64,000 nucleotides of DNA, taken from contig NZ_JAANIJ010000001.1 of the NCBI RefSeq assembly GCF_011174705.1, positions 124,001-188,000 of the forward strand, given 5' to 3'. Both the position numbers and the translations under genes were made by a program. Origin of the DNA: Tessaracoccus coleopterorum (GTDB lineage: Bacteria > Actinomycetota > Actinomycetes > Propionibacteriales > Propionibacteriaceae). Positions 1 to 8,472 of this stretch are shown here, in pieces. The notes beneath the pieces were generated by a model. That model made no database searches and had not been told where the DNA came from. It was given only the letters and a program-made list of their open reading frames with translations. Position 1 is the first letter of the stretch. Each line of letters opens with the position of its first letter.

Positions 1-1
1 C

Positions 2-211
2 TTCGTGGTGACGCACCCCTCCGGCGAGCAGTTCTACTCGACGGCGTTCTTCAGGCTGTCAGGCGGCAAGTGGACCTACGCGGCACATGCCGGGGCCAGC
101 ACCTCCACGATCTGCGACTGGGTCAGCCGGGCCAACGTGCCGTCCGACCTGCGCGACCACGTCCCTACTGCGCGGCCTAGGGACTGGCCGTCGGGCCTCA
201 CCTCCGGCTAA
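2..211 (+). CDS. C-terminal end of an unidentified protein (cut by window start)
   Basis: The reading frame is open from the first bases and ends at a TAA at 209-211, leaving about 69 residues. The visible part has a hydrophilic, possibly beta-rich character (SGEQFYSTAFFR, then WTYAAHAG) and ends in a Pro/Arg-rich tail. I do not recognise the family. The true start lies outside the window, so the methionine at position 5 is not a start to rely on. It runs toward the tRNA gene 15 bases downstream. Confidence 0.5.
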   Translation, partial: FVVTHPSGEQFYSTAFFRLSGGKWTYAAHAGASTSTICDWVSRANVPSDLRDHVPTARPRDWPSGLTSG

Positions 212-226
212 CCTTGGTTCGCCCGC

Positions 227-300
227 GGGCGCATAGCTCAGTTGGTTAGAGCGCTTCCCTTACAAGGAAGATGTCGGGGGTTCGAGTCCCTCTGCGCCCA
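227..300 (+). tRNA. tRNA-Val (anticodon TAC)
   Basis: A full cloverleaf can be drawn: acceptor arms GGGCGCA and TGCGCCC, D arm GCTC/GAGC, anticodon stem CTTCC/GGAAG with loop CTTACAA (anticodon TAC), and T loop TTCGAGT. Discriminator base is A. CCA is not encoded. Length is 74 nt. The antisense strand reads as the well-known spurious peptide 'RDSNPRHLPCKGSALTN'. Confidence 0.95.
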
Positions 301-312
301 CCGCGACCGCAA

Positions 313-341
313 CCCCTTGTCAGCATTGTTTTGACAAGGGG
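313..341 (+). terminator. Inverted repeat downstream of tRNA-Val
   Basis: Perfect 10-bp arms CCCCTTGTCA (313-322) and TGACAAGGGG (332-341) with a 9-nt loop, followed by CTTTG. It sits 12 bases past the tRNA, so it probably ends that transcript. The U-tract is weak. Confidence 0.7.
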
Positions 342-684
342 CTTTGCTATCCCAGGCTTGCGCCTGGAACCGGGTCCGGTCCGGCCCGCGTAATCTCGCG
401 TGGTCCTGAAGAGTGGGGGTCTTGTTTGGGAGTTCTGGGGGATTCCCGCGTGCTCGGATGTCCGGTGCCCGCGGCAGACGCGGGTCTGCTCTCCCCTCCC
501 CGCCAAGCGATCCGACACTTCGACCTCCCGATTGACGTTCGCTCGCCCGGTCGGGACGAGCGACCTGGACGGCCGAAGGCCGCCGAACACGTCGCACACC
601 AAGACTCATCAGCGGCGACGCGCCACCAACCCAAACGCTCACTCCAGACGCACCGGGCGTGACGGGTACGAACGGTCCTGCACG
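342..684. other. No supportable gene
   Basis: Open frames exist on both strands because of the high GC content. None shows a recognisable domain, a ribosome binding site or actinobacterial codon bias. I see no repeat or mobile-element sequence here. Confidence 0.5.
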
Positions 685-1005
685 CTAGCTGGCGGTGAGG
701 GCGAGGGTTCGGTGATCTCCTTCTGCGGCGATCGTGTCGATGTTGAGGTAGAGCCGTTCGTGCCGGTCGACCGCTGCGTACGGTGTCGTGGTGGTGGTGA
801 CGGGCCGCAGGTTCAGCGCGGTGGCGCTCCATGTCGGCGACCGCCGACCACTCCCGCTACAACGGCCTGGGCGGCATCGCTGATCCGGCTGCGGATGCCG
901 CGCCGGCCGTGGGCCCCGCAGGTGCACTCCACGGGTGGTCCCGGCCGGGCGCGCCTTCCGACCGGTCGCGACCGCACACTGGCCACAGGTGAGTGGTCGG
1001 CCACC
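685..1005 (-). pseudogene. Possible coding remnant, unidentified, frameshifted
   Basis: Joining two minus-strand frames near 830 gives a protein-like segment: a CxxC (LTCGQCAV), a CxCGAHGR stretch, an acidic/alanine stretch, then LYLNIDTIAAEG and the end LALTAS at the stop at 685. Codons on this strand have the high-GC third positions typical of the neighbours; the plus strand does not. The paired cysteines could suggest a small zinc-binding protein, but I recognise no family. No start with a ribosome binding site was found. It could equally be decayed sequence. Confidence 0.25.
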
Positions 1006-1084
1006 CGGGAGCTGGCGCTCTTCGCAGGTAGCGTCTGTCCGGTCCCCCGAAACCAGTGTGCGGCCGTGCCGCCGAGGAGAACCC

Positions 1085-1672
1085 ATGACCATGCCGCCGC
1101 AGTACCACGGACCCGCCCTGTCCCCGCAACGCCGAGGCGCGCCTCCGTGCTCCCCTGGGTTCTTGTGGTGGTGGTCGCGGTGCTCGTCTTCGGCGGGCTG
1201 GCTGCACTGTTCGCGTCCCGCGGCCCCGGCGGCGAGGCCCCGGCACGACCGAACCACCGGTGCAGCGCCCCTCGGCCGCAGTCCCGTCGGCAGTCGATCC
1301 GAGCACGTACAACACGGAATGGCCGCCCAGGAGAAGTACCCGACGGAGGTGCTCGGCTGGACCATGTCGTGGAGCGACGGTCTCGCCGACTACATCTCCC
1401 GGACGGGACCAAGGTGATGCTCGTGCTGCCCTGGGGCCGCTCGAGCTTCCCCTCGAGAAGGAGGTCGAGCTGATGACCGATGGGCCGATCGCGGAACCCC
1501 AGCCCGACATCTTCTGCTACGACGTGCCCGACGCGCACGGCGATCCCTACCGGATCTGCCTGGGGCCACCAGGTCCGGCGAGTTGGTCAGCGCCGGCGCG
1601 CCCTATCTCGACTTCACCGACGCCGAGCTGGCGGCCTGGACGCGGGCGCTGCTGGACAGCGTCGACTTCTGA
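1085..1672 (+). CDS. Membrane-anchored protein of unknown function (frameshifted)
   Basis: The start ATG at 1085 is preceded by GAGGAGA. About 20 N-terminal residues rich in Pro and Arg lead into one strong membrane helix (SVLPWVLVVVVAVLVFGG), then a Pro-rich linker and an exterior domain of about 130 residues containing TMSWSDGLADYI, a KVMLVLPW strand and an end at LLDSVDF. At least four single-base shifts, near 1137, 1245, 1315 and 1565, must be corrected to read it. I do not recognise the exterior domain. The gene lies 173 bases upstream of the protease/cysteine-array gene in the same direction. A second protein with the same topology (6939-8472) closes the locus, so a role with the protease and synthetase at the membrane is possible but unproven. 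Confidence 0.55.
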
Positions 1673-1845
1673 CGCGACCGCCCACCGCCACTTTTCGGCA
1701 TCGGCGCCCGGCGACTCCCGACGCCGACCCTCCATCGACCCCGCCCCGGCAAGCACCGATCCGGGTGTATCACCGGGCCTCCTCCCGCTCCTGAAGGGTG
1801 TCATCCGGGTCGGCGCCGCGCCGATCCACCGAGAAGGGAGCGGTG

Positions 1846-3548
1846 ATGAACAACGAGTTACTGGCTGCCGCCATCCGGCCGGTCAAGGCCCGCGTGGAGG
1901 ACGAGCTGATCGCCATCGACGGCGTCAACATGGTCGACATCGCGGAGAAGGTCTCGAAGGGTCGGCCCACGGGCGAGATGGCGATCGTCGTCTTCGTCGA
2001 CAAGAAGCTGCCGCTCGGCAAGCTGTCCGACGCCGAGAAGATCCCGGCGGAGATCAACGGGATCAAGACCGACGTCCAGGAGCTGACCATCGAGCTGCAG
2101 CCGAACTGGGTGCCGCTGGACGACGCCGCGCTGGTCGACCCTGCCGCCTACCCGACATTCGTCGGCGGCATCTCGATGGGCCCCACCCGCACGTTCTTCC
2201 TGTCACCTCCCGAGGTGCCCGCACCGGGCAACTACACGATGGTCGGCACCTTCGGGCCCTCGTGAAGGACAACGCCACGGGAGCGACCATGGCGTTGTCG
2301 AACTTCCACGTCGCGGCGGTCAACACCTCGTGGTCGGCCACGGACCGTCAGGTGCAGCCGGGCGTCCCGACGGCGGCAACCCGTCGACGCAGGAGTTCGG
2401 CACCCTGACCCGGGCAGTCCTCTCCGAGAACGTCGACGGCACCGTCACCACCCTCGACGCGGGCAAGGCCTGGAGCGCCGAGATCCAGGGCATCGGAAAC
2501 GTGAAGGGCACCGCCCTCGCAGTGGCAGGCATGGCGGTCCGCAAGCGCGGCCGCACCACGGAGCTCACCTACGGCAACGTCGTCTCGGTCGACGCCACCG
2601 TGCAGCTCAACTACGGGCACGACATCGGCCTCCGGACGCTCAAGAACCAGGTCCGCATCGCCACCGACACCGCGCAGAACCCGCGCTTCTCCAACGGGGG
2701 CGACTCGGGTTCGGTCGTCGTCAACGCCAACAACGAGGTTGTCGGCCTCCTGTTCGCCGGCTCGACCGACGGCTCGACGACGTTCGCCAACCCGATCGCG
2801 GCTGCCCTCGCGGAACTGGACGTGACGCTGCTCATCAAGCCGGTGATCAAGCCGTCGATCGTCTGTGCCCGTCACGGCCGGTCGCAACCTGCCTCGACGT
2901 CCCGACGCTCAAGTCGCGGCTGATCTGTCCGTCCGTCCACTACATCTGCATCACGAAGTCCGTGGTGTGCAGGTCGCGCCTCATCTGTCCCACCGTGCAC
3001 CACCTCATCTGCGAGGGCTGGCAGGAATGGCCCGGCCAGATCGGCCCCGGGAGGACCGAGGACTACGGCTACGGGGCGGCCGCCGACGAGGACGAGGGCC
3101 GGTCCGCCGCCTACCAGTCCGGCTACGCCGACGGGGTTGCCTCCGTGCGTGAGGAGGCGGGCGACACCACTCAGGCGCAGATCAACTACCCGCCGAGCAT
3201 CTTCACGTGCCCGTCGGCGACCGTCGTGTGCCCGTCCACCCGGTTCGACTGCCCCACCAGGTTGTTCTGCCCTCCAGGTTCGACTGCCCCACCAGGTTCG
3301 GGTGCCCGACCCGGTACGGCTGCCCGAGCATCGGCCTGTGCCCGAGTTACGCGTTCTGCCCGAGCCTGGCGGGCTGCCCCAGCCTGGCCGGCTGCCCGAG
3401 CTTCGCGGGCTGCCCCAGCCTGGTGTGCGGAGGGCTGCCGATCGAGGACGTGACCAACCCCGGCTTCCAGGGTGAGGTCGCTCCCGACCAGGCCTTCTGG
3501 GCGGGCTACCTCGCCGCCCTCGAACAGCAGGGCGAACAGGAGCAGTGA
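1846..3548 (+). CDS. Trypsin-like serine protease with C-terminal cysteine-rich hexapeptide array
   Basis: About 570 residues after correcting shifts near 2262, 2340-2390, 2865 and 3275. Start ATG 1846 has AAGGGAG upstream. Residues 1-95 form the small domain that often precedes trypsin-like proteases of the type with an LSNxHV motif (ARVEDEL, GEMAIVVFVDKKLP, EINGIKTDV). Residues 110-330 are the protease: His in ALSNFHVAA, probable Asp in TTLDAGKAW, Ser in NGGDSGSVV. From about residue 340 cysteines dominate. First come spaced ICPS and ICPT units. Then an acidic, Tyr/Gly-rich linker (2990-3180). Then twelve near-continuous C-P-(S/T) units at 3208-3429, mostly six residues apart, such as CPSLAG and CPTRFG. 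The end is acidic (EQQGEQEQ). There is no signal peptide. The array gives repeated (S/T)-x-x-x-C spacing, a common lanthionine-ring pattern, and the lanthipeptide-type synthetase lies just downstream. I infer that the array is the substrate and that the protease may release it. Metal binding or disulfides are alternatives. Confidence 0.8.
3208..3429 (+). repeat. Tandem CP(S/T)xxx hexapeptide-coding array
   Basis: Twelve consecutive Cys-Pro-(Ser/Thr) units followed by a thirteenth Cys. Cys-to-Cys spacings in order are 7, 7, then 6 for nearly all, and 5 at the end. Units near the C-terminus are almost identical (LAGCPS twice, then FAGCPS), which points to recent expansion. One base is missing near 3275, in the CPS unit after RLF. 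The count assumes that correction. Confidence 0.8.
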
Positions 3549-3554
3549 GACCCA

Positions 3555-3581
3555 TGCCCGGCGACCCACCGTCGCCGGGCA
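3555..3581 (+). terminator. Perfect 11-bp hairpin between protease gene and small domain gene
   Basis: TGCCCGGCGAC (3555-3565), loop CCACC, GTCGCCGGGCA (3571-3581). No T-run follows, so it may be an attenuator or an mRNA processing or stability element rather than a full terminator. It lies 7 bases after the protease stop, inside the presumed operon. Confidence 0.55.
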
Positions 3582-3654
3582 GCGGTTCGCGGGTTCCGGG
3601 CCGCTGAGCGACCCGGAAGGCGACAATCGACATCGGGAAGAACAGGAGCCGACA

Positions 3655-3924
3655 ATGGCTATCTCCGAGAAGGACAGGGCAAGGATCCGTGAGGTCAAGG
3701 CCCGCGTCGAGGACGACCTGCTGAAGATCCCGGGGTGACGGGCGTCGACATCGACGAGAAACTCACAGGCGGCTCCCCACCGGAATCGCCGCCCTCGTGG
3801 TCTTCGTGACCCGGAAGCTCGCCCGGACGAGGTGCCTGTAGGCGGGCTCATCCCTCCGCAGATCGACGGCGTGCCCACCGACGTGCGGGAGCTGACCGTC
3901 GTTCCGCAGGGCGGTGCCGGGTGA
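3655..3924 (+). CDS. Stand-alone paralogue of the protease N-terminal domain (frameshifted)
   Basis: ATG 3655 follows an AACAGGAGC ribosome binding site. After restoring single bases near 3735, 3785 and 3830, the product is about 90 residues with no cysteine. It aligns along its whole length with residues 8-95 of the protease gene: KARVEDDLLKIPG against KARVEDELIAIDG, ALVVFVTRKL against AIVVFVDKKL, and IDGVPTDVRELTV against INGIKTDVQELTI. Its stop TGA (3922-3924) overlaps the GTG start of the kinase-lyase-cyclase gene by four bases, so the two are probably translationally coupled. No function is known to me for the isolated domain. In this setting it could present or recognise the substrate protein, since enzyme and substrate genes share it as a common element. 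That is inference. Confidence 0.7.
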
Positions 3925-6855
3925 CGCAGGCCGCCGCCGTCCTCGCGCGGGCCGTGTCGGCGGGCCTGGTCGACGCGACGGCGGCCCTTCAGGGGCGCGT
4001 GTCGATCCACTCCATCGGGGCCTCCAACCTGGTGCACCGGGTCGATCGCGACGGTGTCCCGGTCGCCTTCGCCAAGAGCACCGGGCAGGCCGCGGCGATG
4101 GACGGGGATGACAGTGTCGCCCGGGAGTCGGTGGTGCTCGGCCTGATCAACGGGCTGTGCCCTGCCCGGAGGTGCTGCCGTTCGGCGACGGCGATGACCT
4201 GTGGCTCGCCCCTGTGCCAGGCACCGGGCTGGCCGAGCTGACGGCCTCCGGGGACGTCGGCAGGATGTCCGACGCGTTCTCGGCGCTCGGGAAGGCGCTC
4301 GCAGCCCTGCACAGGATCCCGGTGGTTCCCGCGGCTCCCGTGCTCCGGCTCCCTGGCCCTGCTCGACGCGTTGCCGGGGCACATGGAGACGGCCCGCTTC
4401 CATGAGGTCCCGACCCGGGTGATCGAGACGGCCGCGCTCTGGCCGACGTCACCTCCGCGGCGCGGGAGCAGTGGCAGGGGCGGCGCTGGACCCACGGGAC
4501 GTGAGCCTGATGAACGCCTTCCTGGGCGGTGACGGGTGGTGCGCCTGATCGACTGGGAGGGCGCGGGCATCGGTGAGGCCGCCTGGGACCTGGCCGGGGC
4601 GAACCTGATGGTCCGCTCGGTGGCGCCCGGCTGGCATCCGATCGCCTGGGCCCGCCTCCTCGACTCCTACCGGGCTGCGGGTGGCCCGGCCGACCCGCCG
4701 GGCACCGCGCTGCTCTGCGTCCGGACCCTCGTGGCGGCCTACCAGCAGGCGGTCGGCGCCTTCGCGGTCGGCTCGACGCCCGACGCCGACGGCATGGTCA
4801 CCCTTCTCCTCGGTCAGGTGCACACCCTCGTCGAGCGATTCCGTGCGGAGGCCGCGCATGTTCCGCCTGAGGACGCCGCCGCGATCGGGGCGGCCCACGC
4901 CGCCTGGCTGGGGATCGATCCGGACGGCCGCGACGCGGACGCCCTCTACGGCCGCTGGTGGGCCGCCCGCGCGACGTCGTCGTGCCGGACGAACCCCCGG
5001 CACCCCGCCGCTCGCCGGTCGCCTTCGGGCCGCCCATGCGGGAACCCGGGCGTGGGTGGCCGGCTGCCGGGTGGAGGCGCTCGGCGCGGCGGGCACCGTC
5101 GTCGTGTCCACACCCGCGGGCACGCGTCGCGCCCTTTCCCGGGGCGACCACTGGTCACCGACCCGGCCGGGGTTACCTCCCGGGTCAGCGACGACGTCGT
5201 CGCCGTCGACCGCTCCGGGGATACGAGTCCGACGGCTGGTGGCGGGCGTGGGGAGGAGGCTGGGACCTGACCCGGACCATGCCAGGCGTCACCAGGATCT
5301 ACCTGGCCGTCGACCCGGCCCGGATCCTCGACGTCGCCCGCCTGCTTCCCCCGCCCTTGACGGTGCCCGGATCGCCTGGACCCTGAAGACCCCGCGGCCG
5401 CCCCTGCGCTCACGAGGCCCGACGCGGCCGTCTGCTACGTCCGCGACACCGACCGAGGGTCGCGGTGCCCTTGGTGACGGCAGCCATGTCGGGCTGCCTC
5501 AGCCCGGGTGGAAGGGTGCCGTTCACCGCGACCCTGGTGCCTGGGATCTCCTGGTCCGAGGACCCTGGCGGAGAGGACAGCTTCGGGCAGACCCGCTGCC
5601 GCCTGCTCGCCGACGCATTCACGCGCGGCGGTCCACCGGTGGCCGCAGCGGAGGCGGCATTCGTCAGCGCCGGCCTCGATCCCGCCCGCCCGCATCTGAG
5701 GGCGCGCGGTGAGCGGCGGGCCGGAGCGCTCTCCGACGCCGCAGGGCGCTGCGCCGGCGTCCTCGCCGCCAGCGCGGTCACCGACGGCGCCAGGGTCGGC
5801 TGGGGCACGTGGGAGTTGGACTCCGACGCGGAGCCGGTGAGCCTGAACGCGGCCGCGGATCGCTCTACGACGGCAACACCGGCATCGCCTGGGCGCTGCG
5901 GCTGCTCGGCGACGACCCCGGCCAGGCGGTCGAGGGCGACGCGGGCCCGGGTTGCTCGGTGGCGCAGCGGGCGCCGCGCTGGCCACCGGGCGTCACCTCC
6001 CGTCGACGAGGACGACCGCGGCAATGACCTGGGTGACGGGTTGGCCGGCGACCTGCTCGCTCTCATACGCACCCGCAGCGACGACGTCGAGCGCGTCCGT
6101 CGGCTCGTCGACAGCCTCGCCCGGTCCGCCACCCGCCTCGACGATCTGGTGTGGTGGGCCGATCCGCGGCTTCCCGGTGAGCGACCCCTGTGTGGGCTCG
6201 CCCACGGCGCCTCCGGGGTCGCCCTGGCCCTCGCCGAGGCCGCGGTCGCGCATCCGGGCGTGGCCGACGTCGCTGCTCCACTGATCGCGGGTGCGCTGCG
6301 CTGGGAGTCGGCCTGGCACGATCCGGGCCTCGGCTGGCCCGATCTCCGCGGCGACGATGGCGGCCATCCCGTGCTGTGGTGTCATGGCGCGGCCGGCATC
6401 GGCGCCGTCAGGCTCCGACTCCTCGAGTTGGTGGGCGCCGGGCTGGTGCTCGACTACCCACCGACGCCATCGCGGCCGAGGCGTCCGCGTCGGTCATGGC
6501 CTGCGGCAGGGTCCTCACCCAGGCGGTCGGCCTCGCCCGGCAGGCCGGGCTGGGCGGAGTCCCGCAGGGGCTGACCCTCTGCCACGGCTTGGGAGGGCCG
6601 CTCGACGTGCTGGTGCAGGCGACCGAGGTCTGGGGTGAGCCGGCCCATCTGGAGGCCGCCCGCAGGATCACCGTCGACCTGCTTGCCACCGCGCCGGCGG
6701 ACCCCCTCGACTGGCCGTCCGGCCTGAAGGCGCCGGGCTGTCTCGGGCTGTTCGTGGGGCTGGCAGGCACCGCGCTCGTGCTGGCGCGGCTCGCCGACCC
6801 GGGCCGGATCGGGCCGCTCAGCATCCTCGACCCGACCCGGGCGGCCGTCGTCTGA
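3921..6855 (+). CDS. Kinase-lyase-cyclase lanthipeptide-type synthetase (APH + HopA1 + LanC fusion), frameshifted
   Basis: Roughly 980 residues. Residues 1-350: aminoglycoside-phosphotransferase fold with the HGDVSLMN catalytic loop (4493-4516, one base missing) and the metal-binding IDWEGAG at 4549-4569. Residues 365-595: HopA1-type domain, recognised by GWWRAWGGGWD, RIYLAVDP, DAAVCYVRD and the ending TLVPGISWSEDP plus SFGQTRCRLLAD. Residues 600-978: LanC-type cyclase with SLYDGNTGIAWAL, GLAHGASG, LWCHGAAGIG and TLCHGLGG, so the Cys, Cys and His zinc ligands are present. No stop codon occurs in any plus frame from 4871 to 5267, across the kinase-lyase joint. One frame runs through the lyase-cyclase joint at 5700-5780. 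The three domains are therefore one protein unless a stop was lost by error. In class V lanthipeptide and thioamitide pathways an APH-like kinase and a HopA1-like lyase dehydrate Ser/Thr. Here they are fused with the cyclase. More than ten single-base shifts are present. A cytoplasmic location is expected. Confidence 0.8.
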
Positions 6856-6938
6856 GCGACCCGGGTATTCGGTGGCTTGAGCCCTCCCCGATTGTGGCAA
6901 GCTTGGTCCGGTTGCCGAGTACTGGGGAGGTGCACGCG

Positions 6939-8472
6939 ATGGCAGAGGGCGTCGGCCGCCGCGGGGTGCCCTCGGGCGACTCCCCGGCCAGTCGGGCGGA
7001 CTCCCTTCCGGGATCACGACCCGGGGCTCCCAACGCCGGGTCGCCGTGCCACGACAGAGAGCCCGCTCCGGGCATGTCCACCGACGACCCGCGGACGGAC
7101 ACACCGACCCCGGCGCCCACGGGCGAGGCGCGCTGGACCGCCGTCGAGCCGCGCGGCCGCTTCGCCGCGACCGATGTTCGCGACGTCGCGGATCCGCCGC
7201 CCACCCCGGGCCACGCTGTCCCCGAGCCTGCCACCGACCCCGTTCCCCGCACCCGGGCATGGGACGGCGCGGGTCGGCCGACCCGGCACGGACGGTTCAC
7301 TCCCGTCCGCGAGCCGCCGGGCATCCCCTCGGGTTCCGACACCCCCGTCGCTCCACCGTGGGCGGGCCGGCGTGCCCTGAGCGACACACCCGGGTCGCTC
7401 CCGTCCGCCGGCCGCCGCGGCGCCCCGGCCTCCGCCGACGATCTGGTGGCCTCGTTTCCCTCGGCCAGCAGGCGCGGCATCGTCGGACACGATGACTCCT
7501 GGTCCCCCGCCCGGCCCGCCGCTCGGCGGAGCAGCCGATGCTCACCGGTTTCTCCGGGGAGACACCCGGGTCGTCCGCCACCCCGGTGCGCTCCCCCAGC
7601 CCACCCCCACATTCCCCGAGGCCCAGGATCCACTCGACTTCGGCATCTCCCGGCCCCATCGCCAGCGGAGGTGCCCTGGACGCCCGACCCCGATCCGGTC
7701 CGCCCGGAGCGCGACACCGACGGCCCGACCGGGAACGACCGGGAGCCCGGACGCCGACGCTGGTACCTGCTGGGGCACTCGGCATGGTCGTGGCCCTGGC
7801 CGTCTTCGTCGCGTTCATGGCCGGCTCGGGTGACGGCGGAACCGCCGCCCCCGCACCGACGCAGTCGGTGACGACACCCGACGGGGCGCGACGAGCCCCG
7901 CCACGATCCCCCGACACCCGACGGGTCGGCCACCGCCTCCCCTCACCCACGCCGTCGGTGACCACCGACCTGAACGTGCTCGACCTCGGTGATGCGAAGA
8001 TCGAACTTCTCCCCGGGTGGCAGCTCTACGCCGACGAGGTGGTGCAGGACGATCGCCGCCTGGTGCGCATCAAACAGGTGGCGACCGACACCCGGATCCA
8101 GGTCGTCACCCTCACCTCCGTGACCGGCCCCCTTGCGTCGGCCTGCGAGGATCTCATCGCCGACCACCGCCCCAGTACTCGAACGTGGTCGAGTCGGCGA
8201 CCGTGGCCGTCGCCGTCAACGAGGGTGCCGAGGGGTCGGCCTGCAGCTTCACGGGCACCAGGGTCAGCGACAACGTCGCCTCCAAGGTCGACTTCACCGT
8301 GCTGCGCCGCACGGCCGACGGCGTCGCGCTGGTGTTCCGCGACATCCTCCCGCAGGCCGTACCTGCGGATTCACCCGCGCGGGCGGAGCTGGCCACCATC
8401 GAGTGCGGCGCCGCCCTGTCCTTCGGGGTGACCATCGGCCAGTGCGCTACTCCTGGCCAGGGCGACGGCTGA
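6939..8472 (+). CDS. Single-pass membrane protein with proline-rich cytoplasmic region (frameshifted)
   Basis: ATG 6939 follows GGGGAGG. About 260 residues of Pro/Arg/Ser-rich, probably disordered sequence with repeated SAGRRG, SASRRG and PPWAGRR phrases precede a membrane helix (LGMVVALAVFVAFMAG, about 7780-7830). A Thr/Pro linker and an exterior domain of about 170 residues follow, with IELLPGWQLYADEVV, two or three cysteines (SACEDLI, SACSFTG, IECGAAL) and the stop at 8470-8472. Shifts lie near 7520, 7670, 7780, 7900 and 8165. The exterior domain is not one I can name. The gene starts 83 bases after the synthetase and has the same topology as the protein at 1085-1672. It ends convergently with the phosphofructokinase gene, overlapping it by 26 bases. 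Confidence 0.6.

Noticed and set aside
238-642. Minus-strand open frames ending in a peptide like RDSNPRHLPCKGSALTN
   Set aside because: This is the antisense reading of tRNA-Val, a well-known false gene in databases.
400-1473. Long plus-strand open frame of 357 codons starting before the membrane protein
   Set aside because: Only its middle part (the membrane helix near 1140-1240) belongs to a real gene; the first 230 codons are low-complexity GC-driven sequence with no domain or ribosome binding site.
3208-3429. CRISPR-like array
   Set aside because: The repeats are short, in-frame coding repeats for a Cys-Pro motif with no spacers and no cas genes.
3921-4970. Aminoglycoside resistance kinase
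   Set aside because: Although the fold is APH-type, the domain is continuous with HopA1 and LanC domains, which points to peptide modification rather than drug resistance.
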